The translations under genes and the position numbers were made by a program. A stretch of DNA of 64,000 nt, from NCBI RefSeq assembly GCF_014332515.1, contig NZ_VFSD01000006.1:1-64000 (forward strand), given 5' to 3'. Below are positions 27,771 to 36,825 of this stretch, piece by piece (position 1 is the first letter of the stretch; the number at the start of each line of letters is the position of its first letter). A model generated the notes under the pieces. That model was not told the origin of the DNA. It made no database searches and saw only the letters and a list, made by a program, of their open reading frames with translations. This DNA comes from Pontibacter beigongshangensis. GTDB lineage: Bacteria; Bacteroidota; Bacteroidia; Cytophagales; Hymenobacteraceae.

Positions 27771-29156
27771 TTACAGATAAACCTGGAATTGCACTATCCA
27801 TTCTCCGGCTCTGTCTGATACTGTGTTGTTGTAATACAGGGGCCGGCTGGAGTGTTGCACCGTGATTTTGGCGTGGTGCGCATCCAGGAAAAAGTTTGCC
27901 CCGATGTCATAAAAATGACCTGTCTCGTCTAATGCTTCCAGGTTTTTGAGCGTGTAGGCCGCCACAGGCTGCACTCTTACTTTGCTGCAAAAATCTTTGG
28001 GGAGCAGCAAGCCTGCCTGCGTATACCATACGTTGCCTGTTCCGAACGAGAAGCGCGCGTTGCCGGCTCCTTCCTGTGCTCGCAGACCTTCAAAGGCCGG
28101 ATTAGCGACGCCCGTGTTCATGATGCCCGTGGTGCGCATGTAGTTGGGGCCAAAGTCGTAGTTGTACAGCACACTGTAAGTGGTTACCGCCATGTTCTTC
28201 GATCCTGGTCCAACGGGCAGGTCTGCAAACACATCCATCGACAGTATATTGATGTCGTGCTTATTGGTAACACCTGTAGCGCTCAGGTTTCTGGTGCCAT
28301 CCCGGTTGCTGTAGAAACCAGCCCCAATGTTGAGCACTTTCTTGCTCCCCATATAAGTGCCCACCCTGAAGGGCAGCACGTTGGCTTCCTGGTCAAACAA
28401 CTGAAAGTCGGCATACCCACCGAAAGATGCTTTCGGGTTGCCATTGTTGTCTACGGCGGGGCCATCGGCTATGGGCTGTAGATTGGTGGCGAAGGGCTTG
28501 TTGATGTGCCCCTGGTAGTGCAACCTGCCCAGGGCGCCTTTGGCATACAAGCCATATTGCCTTATAAACTGATCCGACATTTCCAGGGTTGGCCAGTTAA
28601 AGATCGGGGCATCTACCATCAGAAAGTTGAGCGTGCTCGCCGAGGTCATCCGCGAGATGCCTAACCAGTAATGCAGCCCGGCTCCGGCATACAAGGTGTA
28701 TTTATTAGCCTCTCCGGTGAGCGGGTTCTTGGCAGGAATAATGGCATATTCGTTCCACACATCATGAAAGAAAATCTGCGGTTTCTTGCCTGCTCCAAAT
28801 CCCCCTGTTCCTGTCGTACCGTTGGCGCCCCCGTTTATGAAGGTCTGGTTGTTGATGCCCAGATGCGTAAAGATAAGATATCTTGGCGAAAGCTGCGCAT
28901 AAGCAATGGTGCGTACCCGGCGGGCACCTATGTCAAATGAGTGGTCTGTGGGTTCGTTGCCGATCAGGGTGCCAGGGTTGTTCTGCGTGCTCTTTGCCCA
29001 TATCTGGCTCCAGAAAATAAACCGCACATATTTAGACCCTTCCTCGTTCAGGTTAATCTTCAGCCCTGAGCCATAGTCTGCCGCCCCCTGCGCGCCAGCC
29101 CAGGTAGTGGTAAACATGCTTAGCAGCACAAGCGCCCAAAGTTTGAGGAGTTTCAT
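27771..29156 (-). CDS. outer-membrane porin-like beta-barrel protein
   Basis: A 461-residue protein with a signal peptide (cleavage near WAGAQG, residue 23) and many amphipathic beta strands, ending in the aromatic strand WIVQFQVYL typical of outer-membrane barrels. It resembles phosphate-selective-porin/OprP-like proteins of Bacteroidetes in general look, but the substrate is unknown. It is placed between the MFS carrier and pflB on the same strand (spacers of 109 and 105 bp), which suggests a role in moving formate or another fermentation acid across the outer membrane; that is inference. Confidence 0.7.
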   Translation of the reverse strand: MKLLKLWALVLLSMFTTTWAGAQGAADYGSGLKINLNEEGSKYVRFIFWSQIWAKSTQNNPGTLIGNEPTDHSFDIGARRVRTIAYAQLSPRYLIFTHLGINNQTFINGGANGTTGTGGFGAGKKPQIFFHDVWNEYAIIPAKNPLTGEANKYTLYAGAGLHYWLGISRMTSASTLNFLMVDAPIFNWPTLEMSDQFIRQYGLYAKGALGRLHYQGHINKPFATNLQPIADGPAVDNNGNPKASFGGYADFQLFDQEANVLPFRVGTYMGSKKVLNIGAGFYSNRDGTRNLSATGVTNKHDINILSMDVFADLPVGPGSKNMAVTTYSVLYNYDFGPNYMRTTGIMNTGVANPAFEGLRAQEGAGNARFSFGTGNVWYTQAGLLLPKDFCSKVRVQPVAAYTLKNLEALDETGHFYDIGANFFLDAHHAKITVQHSSRPLYYNNTVSDRAGEWIVQFQVYL

Positions 29157-29265
29157 AGGAGTGGTTGCTTTTTGTTATGGTTAATGATCTGGAGCCGGAA
29201 TCGCTAGCCCTTCTTAATATTCCTAATTTTGAATTACTAATTTCTAATTTAGCGAGGCCCCTTGC

Positions 29266-30549
29266 TTAGCTCACAAGTACCAGTTCGGGACTCCGTTTTT
29301 CAGCTTCCTGCGCTTTCTGCGCCCGCAGCTTATTAATTTCTGCGCGGATAAGGAAAGAAACAGTGAGCGCCACCACCAACAGTCCTGCAAAGAAATAGAG
29401 CGTAAAGTTGTAGTTGTTGGATACGGTGCGGGTCCAGGCGGCGAACAGCGGACCAGCCACACCGGCTGCGGCCCAGGCCGTCAGAATATACCCGTGGATA
29501 GCGCCCAGCTGCTTGGTTCCGAACATATCGCCGATGTAGGCTGGTATGGTGGCAAATCCACCGCCGTAGCAGGACAGGATCAGGAAGATCACGGCCTGGA
29601 ACAGGAAGGCATTGGTAATGCCGGGCAATAGGAAGTACGCTACAATCTGGATGCTGAAGAAGATGGTGAACATGTTCGGACGGCCGATGTAGTCGGAGAA
29701 CGATGCCCAGCCAATGCGGCCCCCACCATTAAACAAGCCCATAATACCCACCATGGTGGCAGCTGCTATGGCCGATAAGCCTGCATACTCCTGTGCCATG
29801 GGCGAGGCAACCGAAATAATGGCAATGCCGCAGGTAATGTTGATGAACAGCATGATCCACAGGTACCAGAACCTTTTGGTTTTTACAGCCTCGTTGGCGG
29901 TAAGCTGCGAGAGGTCTTCTGCAACTTTTTTGGTGCCTCCTGCCAGGTTTGCCTGGAAGCCTGCCGGCGCCCAACCCTTAGGAGGAGCAGAGAGGTAGCG
30001 GGAAGAACCGAAAATCACGAGGAAGAACACGGAGCCCATGATAAAGAAGGTGTTCGCGATGCCCACTGCTGACAGCAGATACACAATTAAAGGGCTGCTG
30101 ATAAGCGCGGCAAAGCCGAAACCCATAATGGCCAGACCGGTAGCGAGGCCACGCCGGTCGGGGAACCACTTTACCAGCGACGATACCGGGGTAATGTAAC
30201 CTACACCCAGGCCAATACCGCCAAACACGCCATAGAACAGGTAAAGCAGGTAAATCGACTCCAGCTTAATGGCCAGACCTGAGCCGGCAATGCCTATGCC
30301 AAAGAAGATGGCTGCCAGCAGCCCGGATTTTCTGGGGCCGTGTTTCTCTAGGTAATGGCCCAGAAAGGCGGCCGACAGACCCAGGAAAAAGATGGCGATG
30401 CTAAACGTGAACTGAGTTTCTTTCAGGCCCCATCCAAACTGCTCGATCAGTGGTTTGGTGTACACGCTCCAGGCGTAAACTGACCCGATCGAGATATGGA
30501 TGCCAACGGCAGAGGCGGCAATAAGCCACCTGTTTTTCACTTTTGTCAT
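29266..30549 (-). CDS. MFS transporter, oxalate/formate antiporter (OFA) type
   Basis: A 427-residue 12-helix carrier in the cytoplasmic membrane. The opening GIHISIGSVYAWSVYTKPL, GGIGLGVGYITPVSSLVKWF with PDRRGLATG, and the aromatic first helices are typical of the OxlT/OFA branch. Upstream of porin and pflB-pflA and driven by an FNR-type promoter, it is best read as a formate or related monocarboxylate exporter or exchanger; the substrate is not shown by sequence. Confidence 0.85.
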   Translation of the reverse strand: MTKVKNRWLIAASAVGIHISIGSVYAWSVYTKPLIEQFGWGLKETQFTFSIAIFFLGLSAAFLGHYLEKHGPRKSGLLAAIFFGIGIAGSGLAIKLESIYLLYLFYGVFGGIGLGVGYITPVSSLVKWFPDRRGLATGLAIMGFGFAALISSPLIVYLLSAVGIANTFFIMGSVFFLVIFGSSRYLSAPPKGWAPAGFQANLAGGTKKVAEDLSQLTANEAVKTKRFWYLWIMLFINITCGIAIISVASPMAQEYAGLSAIAAATMVGIMGLFNGGGRIGWASFSDYIGRPNMFTIFFSIQIVAYFLLPGITNAFLFQAVIFLILSCYGGGFATIPAYIGDMFGTKQLGAIHGYILTAWAAAGVAGPLFAAWTRTVSNNYNFTLYFFAGLLVVALTVSFLIRAEINKLRAQKAQEAEKRSPELVLVS

Positions 30550-30788
30550 AACGTGCGTTAATTAATGATGTATCCTACTGGCTGGTTATAAAGTGGTGTT
30601 ATATGCCGGAATGTATGAATGTCATGCTATCACTAATACCGTTTCTCCGGCAGGCCCCTTGTCTGATTGTCCGGGTCCCGCTCCAGCAGGCTACGACCTT
30701 CTTCTTAAGCACGAAATCAACAGGGGGGCTTTTCTGGTTAAGCTAATAGATGCTTGCCGCCTCGCTGCTTTTCATTCAGGTAACAGTA

Positions 30789-30831
30789 CAAAGGAACAAC
30801 CTGAACACCATAGAAAACATGATGCTGATCA
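30789..30831 (-). promoter_or_regulatory. MFS (and probably pfl) promoter with FNR-type box
   Basis: Box TGATGCTGATCA at 30820-30831; on the minus strand TTCCTTTG (30796 down to 30789) begins 29.5 bp from the box centre. This implies a ~230-base leader before the MFS start codon. May serve MFS, porin, pflB and pflA as one unit. Confidence 0.6.
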
Positions 30832-31005
30832 TTCAGAATAGGTGTATTTGTCATTTTTGGATAGTATATTTTGGAAGGAAAAAGCAGGATTAATGAAAAG
30901 TTTTTATTAGATAAAACCGTAGGTTATTAAATTGCAAATGAATGTTAGTTAAGGTTCGCAGACTGTTTTTCCTGAAACGACCGGGTAAGGCTTCAGCAGT
31001 AAGGT

Positions 31006-31036
31006 GCTCCGGAGGTACCTTTTCATTCAAATAATT
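31006..31036 (+). repeat. composite repeat, copy 10
   Basis: GCTCCGGAGGTAC followed by CTTTTCATTCAAATAATT: the CAA variant of the variable triplet. Confidence 0.8.
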
Positions 31037-31346
31037 ACTGTAAGGCAGGCAGTTACCCATACCAGGAAAGTGTTTTTTGAAAAGCAGCGGCACACCTTTG
31101 CACCCTGGTAAAAAAGGAAATGAGCAAAGCTAGGCTAAGTTCGGGAAGCAGGTTTAAGATATTCCTGCTCCGGCGAAGTACCCTGGTATTGCTCTCCTGA
31201 AAAGAGCGCTGTGCGGGAGGCAACTGCGGTACCTATTGGTGGCAGTGCTTCAGGTAGGGCAGGCCTTCTGGAATTTTTTTGCAGGTTTATCGCCGGTTTA
31301 TTGCTACTTTGCCGCTAAACTAGCTGGCAGTGCAGCTGCCTCACAG

Positions 31347-31380
31347 CAATTATTTGAATGAAATAGGCCCTCCGGAGCTC
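31347..31380 (-). repeat. composite repeat, copy 11
   Basis: Plus strand reads CAATTATTTGAATGAAATA then GGCCCTCCGGAGCTC, the CAA variant in minus orientation. Confidence 0.8.
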
Positions 31381-31626
31381 GAAAAGTAAGTGGTCTAATT
31401 TCTTGTTCAGAGCACTGATGCGAGTTGGCTGCTTATGTTTGCATCCATCAACCATCAAAAAGAGGCATAACAGGTTGTATAGGACAGATGCTTATATTGC
31501 CGTAGCTTTCAGAAAAATTTGGTGCGGCCGGCCAGTTCCGGGAATACTTTGCAGGACCTGCTTATCCCCGAACCGCCAAGCTCCCCAGACCCTATAAAAG
31601 TGCAGCAAATGGCGCTGTAAGAAAGG

Positions 31627-31708
31627 TGATGTATATCATAAAATGACCAGGATCATAAATAAAAGAGATGCAGGTCTTTTATCGTTATTTAAATCCAAGC
31701 TACCTTTG
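31627..31708 (+). promoter_or_regulatory. nos cluster promoter with two FNR-type boxes
   Basis: Boxes TGATGTATATCA (31627-31638) and TGACCAGGATCA (31644-31655), 17 bp apart centre to centre, precede a perfect -7 element TACCTTTG (31701-31708). The inner box is at the class I distance of 51.5 bp. The only promoter in the window with two boxes. Confidence 0.75.
31659..31682. promoter_or_regulatory. second palindrome (motif E), nos copy
   Basis: ATAAAAGA-N8-TCTTTTAT, three bases after the inner box; centre 30.5 bp upstream of the first base of the -7 element, so it covers the -33 region where a repressor would block polymerase or a class II activator would sit. Confidence 0.65.
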
Positions 31709-31764
31709 AACCGTAGAAGCTTTATAAACCATATGAATAATCCTTACACACAAAATTAACTGTA

Positions 31765-32298
31765 ATGAAAAGACCAAACCAACAAATCACGACCATGCTT
31801 AAAATCTCTTTGTTCAAACCCTTGCGTATGAGCGTTATAGCGCTTCTCTGTGGCGGAATGCTGGTTAGTTGCTCCTCCGGCGACAGCGAGAGCAATGCCG
31901 GAAACGAAGACGTATCAGGACTAGCCCACAACACCCCTGAATCGCCTGCCGAAGACGATGGAAAAGGAGTAGGTCCTGTAAAAACAGTTGAAATAGGGGA
32001 GGGAATTGATGAAGCGCTTGCTACGGAAGGCAAAACCATATTCGACGCCAAATGTACGGCATGTCACCAGCTGAGCGACCAGAAAGTGGTTGGCCCTGGC
32101 ATGGCCGGCGTAACAGAGCGCCGCAAGCCGGAGTGGATCATGAACATGATCGTGAACCCCGAGGAGATGACTAAAAAAGATCCGGTTGCTAAAAAACTGT
32201 TTGCCGAGCACCTTATTCAGATGGTAAACCAGGACGTAGACGAGCAGGATGCCAGAGCGATTCTGGAATATCTGAGACAGAACGATCAGAACAGCTAA
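31765..32298 (+). CDS. monoheme cytochrome c lipoprotein of nos cluster
   Basis: A 177-residue lipoprotein: signal segment with lipobox at VSCSS (about Cys36), an acidic Ser/Glu/Asp-rich linker, and a class I cytochrome c domain with CTACH and a downstream Met (likely PEEM or QMV region) as sixth ligand. Its place 29 bp before nosZ suggests it donates electrons to N2O reductase, as small cytochromes do in clade II nos clusters. A second ATG at 31795 would give a shorter signal and is also possible. Confidence 0.85.
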   Translation: MKRPNQQITTMLKISLFKPLRMSVIALLCGGMLVSCSSGDSESNAGNEDVSGLAHNTPESPAEDDGKGVGPVKTVEIGEGIDEALATEGKTIFDAKCTACHQLSDQKVVGPGMAGVTERRKPEWIMNMIVNPEEMTKKDPVAKKLFAEHLIQMVNQDVDEQDARAILEYLRQNDQNS

Positions 32299-32327
32299 TT
32301 GACAATATAAATAAACCCTTCCTTTTT

Positions 32328-34364
32328 ATGGATACGCTAATCAACCAATTAAAAAGAGTAGCCCCTACAGCAACCCTGGTGATGGCCTTGGCGGCCGGTA
32401 CTGTGCTGCAGAGCTGCAACAGCACCGGCGGTAATGCCAAAGATGGTGCCGTAGATGCTGATGCTGCCAAAGCAGTATACGTGGCCCCCGGCCAGCACGA
32501 TGAACTGTATTCTTTCCTGTCAGGCGGTTTCAACGGGCAGGTATCGGTTTACGGTATTCCGTCAGGCAGATTACTAAAAGTTATACCGGTGTTCACCCAG
32601 TTTGCGGAGAACGGCTACGGCTACAACGAGGAAACCAAGCCCATGCTGATGACATCGCACGGCTTTGTGCCCTGGGATGACCTGCACCACCCGAAGCTCT
32701 CTCGAACAGATGGCATGGCTGACGGCAAGTTCCTCTACGTAAACGGCAACAACACCCCGCGTGTGGCAAAAGTGGACTTAACGACTTTTGAAACCGTGGA
32801 GATCATGGAGATCCCGAACTCTGCCGGTAACCACTGCTCGCCCTACCCAACCAACAACAACGAGTATATCCTGGCCGGTACCCGCTTTAGCGTACCGCTC
32901 GACCTGGAAAAAGGTGGCATTGCAGACGAGAGCCTGGTAGATTATAAAGACAAGTTCAGAGGGTCTATCTCTTTCATCAAAACAAACGAAGATGATGGCC
33001 ACATGGAGCTGGACTTCCAGATACTGGTGCCGGGCTTCGACTATGACCTTGCCAACGGGGGCAAAGGGCCCTCTAACGACTGGGTGTTTTTTACAACCTA
33101 CAACACAGAGAAAGCCGGTACCCTGAAAGAACTGGGAGCCTCCCAGAACGATCGTGACTACCTGGCCGCTGTAAACTGGAAACTGGCCGCTAAGTATGCC
33201 GCCGAAGGCAAAACGCATGAGATGCCGGCAAACTACTACCACAATACCCTGGATCATGGATCTCATCAGGCTAAATCTACCGTGAAAAAATCGGTGCGTT
33301 ACCTGCTGCCGGAAGAGTGCCCGGGCATGATGTACCTGATTCCGGCGCCTAAGTCGCCACACGGCATCGACGTAGATCCAACTGGTGAGTACATGGTGGT
33401 AAACGGCAAGCTGGCGTCTTCTCTGCCGGTGTTCTCTTTCTCTAAAATGCAAAAAGCCATCGAGAACAAGGAATTTGATGGCGAGGTAAATGGCATTCCG
33501 GTATTCAAATATGAGTCTGTGCTGCACGCTGAAGTGAAAGAGCCGGGCCTGGGTCCGTTGCACACCGAGTTCGACGGCAAAGGCTTTGCCTACTCTACCA
33601 TGTTCGTTTCTTCTGAGGTAGTGAAATGGAGCCTAGAAGACTTCCAGGTAAAAGACAGAATGGATGTTTACTACTCACCGGGCCACCTAATGATCCCGGG
33701 CGGCGACACCAAAGATCCCTACGGCAAGTATATGGTGGTGATGAACAAGATCACCAAAGACCGCTACCTGCCTACCGGTCCCGAGTTGCTGCACTCTGCC
33801 CAACTGATAGACATCAGCGGTGATAAGATGAAAATGCTTCTCGACTTCCCGACCCTGGCGGAGCCGCACTATGCGCAGGCCATCCGGGCAGACCTGGTAG
33901 CGCCGAACAGCGTGAAATTCTATAAGCTGGATCAGAACACGCATCCTGAAGCAGTTAAAAACGAGAAAGACGTTAGTGTGACTCGCGCTGGCAGGAAAGT
34001 GAAGGTGAACATGACCTCTATCCGAAGCCACTTTACCCCGGATAACATTGAAGGCATACAGGTTGGCGACACCGTGATCTTCCATGTAACCAACCTGGAG
34101 CAGGACTGGGACGTGCCGCACGGATTTGCCATAATGGGAGCCAATAACGCCGAAACCCTGATTATGCCGGGCGCCACCCAATCGCTGAGGTGGGTGCCTA
34201 AGCAGGCCGGTATCTATCCATTTTATTGCACTGACTTCTGCTCTGCCCTTCACCAGGAAATGCAGGGATATGTAAGGGTGTCCCCAAGAGGGTCAAACGT
34301 TCCGATCAAGTTCTCTACCGGGGAGAAAAAACCGGTTCCTCCCGCAACAGCCAGCGTTGATTAA
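32328..34364 (+). CDS. nosZ: nitrous-oxide reductase, clade II type
   Basis: Reduces N2O to N2 in the periplasm with CuZ and CuA centres. The 678-residue precursor has a Sec/lipoprotein-type leader (lipobox Cys30 in LQSCNS) and no twin-arginine motif, the mark of clade II enzymes. Copper-ligand regions include DLHHPKLS, GNHCSPYPT, SPHGID and, for CuA in the C-terminal cupredoxin domain, His598 (VPHGF), Cys634, Cys638, His642 and Met645 (CTDFCSALHQEM). Followed by a hairpin and the accessory genes. Confidence 0.96.
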   Translation: MDTLINQLKRVAPTATLVMALAAGTVLQSCNSTGGNAKDGAVDADAAKAVYVAPGQHDELYSFLSGGFNGQVSVYGIPSGRLLKVIPVFTQFAENGYGYNEETKPMLMTSHGFVPWDDLHHPKLSRTDGMADGKFLYVNGNNTPRVAKVDLTTFETVEIMEIPNSAGNHCSPYPTNNNEYILAGTRFSVPLDLEKGGIADESLVDYKDKFRGSISFIKTNEDDGHMELDFQILVPGFDYDLANGGKGPSNDWVFFTTYNTEKAGTLKELGASQNDRDYLAAVNWKLAAKYAAEGKTHEMPANYYHNTLDHGSHQAKSTVKKSVRYLLPEECPGMMYLIPAPKSPHGIDVDPTGEYMVVNGKLASSLPVFSFSKMQKAIENKEFDGEVNGIPVFKYESVLHAEVKEPGLGPLHTEFDGKGFAYSTMFVSSEVVKWSLEDFQVKDRMDVYYSPGHLMIPGGDTKDPYGKYMVVMNKITKDRYLPTGPELLHSAQLIDISGDKMKMLLDFPTLAEPHYAQAIRADLVAPNSVKFYKLDQNTHPEAVKNEKDVSVTRAGRKVKVNMTSIRSHFTPDNIEGIQVGDTVIFHVTNLEQDWDVPHGFAIMGANNAETLIMPGATQSLRWVPKQAGIYPFYCTDFCSALHQEMQGYVRVSPRGSNVPIKFSTGEKKPVPPATASVD

Positions 34365-34380
34365 CACGCCCTGAAACGGA

Positions 34381-34428
34381 ATAAAATAGCGGAGGATGCC
34401 CCTAAGGCAACCTCCGCTGTTATTTTAT
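34381..34428 (+). terminator. hairpin between nosZ and accessory genes
   Basis: Stem AGCGGAGG/CCTCCGCT (34388-34395, 34411-34418) extended by A/T flanks, followed by TTATTTTAT. May act as a partial terminator so that nosZ is made in excess of the assembly proteins. Confidence 0.6.
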
Positions 34429-34455
34429 ACTTTTTCACCTTAAAACTTTTAAAGG

Positions 34456-35046
34456 ATGAAAGCTTACCATAAGCTACTGATGCTAGTAGCCTCCCTATCC
34501 TTGGGCCTGCTGTTTCTTTTCCCGATGTGGAAAATATACCTGGAGGCCCCGCAATACCCTGAAGGCCTGGAACTGCATATCTGGGTAAACAAACTGGCGG
34601 GCAGTTCTGAGAGTGTGCTCCAGAACTTTAATATCCTGAACCACTATATCGGCATGGAACCAATACATGCCGAGTCTTTTGCGGAACTCAAAATAATGCC
34701 CTACATCGTTATAGCCTTTATGGTAGCCGGAGTTATCATAGCCTTTATCGGCAAGCCACGCCTGGTGCTTTACTGGGTTATAGCCCTGATGATTGCCGGC
34801 GCCGTGGGTATTACGGACTTTTATTTGTGGCTGCACAAGTTCGGTACCAACCTCAACCCCGAAGCACCGATAAAGGTACCCGGCATGACCTATATTCCGC
34901 CTTTGCTGGGTTCCAAGCAACTGCTAAACTTTCATGCCTTATCTTTGCCTGCCTGGGGAAGCCTCGGAATTCTTCTTGCTGTTGTAATAGCAGGACTCGT
35001 ATACTTCTTTAGCCGCAAAGTTGAATTATACACTGTAAAACGATAA
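34456..35046 (+). CDS. conserved nos-cluster membrane protein
   Basis: A 196-residue membrane protein with about four helices (near residues 7-25, 80-100, 104-123 and 170-188) and an outer-face loop between the first two. Its site directly after nosZ is that of the clade II gene called nosB in some genomes, of unknown function; I cannot confirm homology by sequence alone. The loop holds several aromatic and His residues but no clear metal motif. Seventeen bases separate it from nosL. Confidence 0.7.
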   Translation: MKAYHKLLMLVASLSLGLLFLFPMWKIYLEAPQYPEGLELHIWVNKLAGSSESVLQNFNILNHYIGMEPIHAESFAELKIMPYIVIAFMVAGVIIAFIGKPRLVLYWVIALMIAGAVGITDFYLWLHKFGTNLNPEAPIKVPGMTYIPPLLGSKQLLNFHALSLPAWGSLGILLAVVIAGLVYFFSRKVELYTVKR

Positions 35047-35063
35047 AACTAAAATACACTGTA

Positions 35064-35528
35064 ATGGAAAAGCTAGCCTTATATGGAAGTAGTTTGTTTG
35101 TATTGCTGTGCCTGCTGGCAGGTTGCCAGGTAGAGCCGAAACCGATCGCCTATGGCGAGGCCAGTTGCGCGCACTGCAGCATGACGGTTTCAGACAACAG
35201 GTATGGGGCAGAACTTGTAAACGATAAAGGAAAGCCTTTCTTTTTCGACTCGGCCGAGTGCCTGGCCGCCTACGTGAATGAACAGCCGGAGCAGGGGCAG
35301 AAAGCAGCCTTTCTGATGGTAACCGATTATACTAAGCCAAATGAGCTGATTAATGCCGCAGATGCCTACTTTCTGCAAAGCGAAGCCCTGCCAAGCCCTA
35401 TGGGAATGAACCTGACCGCCCTAAGCAACGAGGCTACTGCCAATGAAATGCAGCAGGAACATGGCGGGCGGGTGCTCAACTGGGAGCAGGTACTTTTAGC
35501 GGTAAAAAACAATGATAAATTTAAGTAA
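35064..35528 (+). CDS. nosL: NosL copper chaperone lipoprotein
   Basis: Delivers Cu(I) to the NosDFY complex for NosZ maturation. The 154-residue lipoprotein has its lipobox at Cys21 (LLAGC) and the NosL signature CAHCSMTVSD with Cys and Met copper ligands, followed by KPFFFDSAECLAAYV. The gene overlaps nosD by 17 bp. Confidence 0.93.
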   Translation: MEKLALYGSSLFVLLCLLAGCQVEPKPIAYGEASCAHCSMTVSDNRYGAELVNDKGKPFFFDSAECLAAYVNEQPEQGQKAAFLMVTDYTKPNELINAADAYFLQSEALPSPMGMNLTALSNEATANEMQQEHGGRVLNWEQVLLAVKNNDKFK

Positions 35529-36825
35529 CTATTGTGTCCGGATCATCTGTGTGCTAAGCTTGCTGCTCCTGGGGGCCGAAGCTTCGGCTAAAACACTCAG
35601 GGTATGCAAGTCGTGCGCCTACACCTCTGTGAAGCAGGCCGTGCAGCAGGCCGGCGCCGGCGACACGGTGCTGGTGGCTGGCGGGCTGTATCAGGAGTCC
35701 GGCATTGAAATAACCAAACCCCTTACCCTGATCGGGCAGAACAACCCCGTGATCGATGGCAACTTTACAGGGCAATTAATTACCATTACTGCCGATAACG
35801 TAACCATACAGGGCTTCACGCTTCAGAATGTGGCCACCAGCTACAGGCAAGACGATGCCGCCATCCGGGCAAGGCAGCGAAGCAATATCAGAATTCTTAA
35901 CAACACCATCCTGAACACTTATTTCGGTGTGTACCTGCAATACTCAAGCAACATCGAAATAACAGGCAACGTGGTGAAAGGGGAGAACAAGGGCAGAACA
36001 GAATCATCGCTGGGCAACGCCATCCATTTATATCATACCGACGATGTGGAGATAAATGGCAATGATGTGCAGGGGCACCGCGACGGCATCTACCTGGAGG
36101 TGGTAAAGAACAGCAAGGTGCACGAGAACATGAGCCACCAGAACATGCGCTACGGCCTGCACTTTATGTTCTCCGATGGCAACACCTACACGCACAACAC
36201 CTTCCGGCAAAATGGGGCAGGCGTGGCCGTGATGTATACCCAGAATGTGCGTATGGAGCACAACACCTTCGACGACAACTGGGGCGCGGCCTCTTATGGC
36301 CTGCTCCTGAAAGAGATAAGAGACAGCAAGATCTTTAACAACACGTTCCGGCGCAACACTACCGGCATCTATATGGAAAGCTCCAGCCGGCTGGACATCA
36401 AGAACAACGATTTTGACCGCAACGGCTGGGCGATTAAGCTAATGACGACCTGTTACGCAGACACGTTCCGGCTCAACAATTTTACGGGAAACTCCTTTGA
36501 TGTGAGCACCAACGGCAACTCCCGCCAGAACTACTTCGAGAACAACTACTGGGAAAAATACACCGGCTATGACCTGAACAAGGACCAGGTTGGCGATGTG
36601 CCTTACCGGCCCGTAAGCCTGTACTCCATGCTGGTGGAAAAGGTGCCGCCCGCCGTGATGATGATGCGCAGCTTTATGGTCGACCTGCTGGACAGCATGG
36701 AAAAAGTGCTGCCCAGCATCATTCCCGACCAGCTTATTGATGAATACCCCTTGATGAAGAAAATCGATCATGATAAAGATAGAAAATTTGTACAAGTCCT
36801 ACGGGAAGCTACAGGTGCTCAATAA
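35512..36825 (+). CDS. nosD: NosD periplasmic copper-binding beta-helix protein
   Basis: Periplasmic partner of the NosFY transporter in CuZ assembly. The 437 residues have a signal peptide (cleavage near EASAK) followed by a right-handed beta-helix of repeating N-N-x-hydrophobic rungs (such as ILNNTI, ITGNVV, INGNDV, HNTFRQN). The C-terminus overlaps the nosF start by 56 bp, an unusually long overlap implying tight coupling. Confidence 0.95.
   Translation: MINLSNYCVRIICVLSLLLLGAEASAKTLRVCKSCAYTSVKQAVQQAGAGDTVLVAGGLYQESGIEITKPLTLIGQNNPVIDGNFTGQLITITADNVTIQGFTLQNVATSYRQDDAAIRARQRSNIRILNNTILNTYFGVYLQYSSNIEITGNVVKGENKGRTESSLGNAIHLYHTDDVEINGNDVQGHRDGIYLEVVKNSKVHENMSHQNMRYGLHFMFSDGNTYTHNTFRQNGAGVAVMYTQNVRMEHNTFDDNWGAASYGLLLKEIRDSKIFNNTFRRNTTGIYMESSSRLDIKNNDFDRNGWAIKLMTTCYADTFRLNNFTGNSFDVSTNGNSRQNYFENNYWEKYTGYDLNKDQVGDVPYRPVSLYSMLVEKVPPAVMMMRSFMVDLLDSMEKVLPSIIPDQLIDEYPLMKKIDHDKDRKFVQVLREATGAQ

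Larger units (their letters stand above)
30550..31626. other. long non-coding divergent region
   Basis: About 1.2 kb between the MFS gene and the nos cluster with no convincing ORF. It contains the MFS promoter (30789-30831), two composite repeats (31006-31036 and 31347-31380) and the nos promoter (31627-31708). The stretch 31040-31340 shows nothing else that I recognise. Confidence 0.6.
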
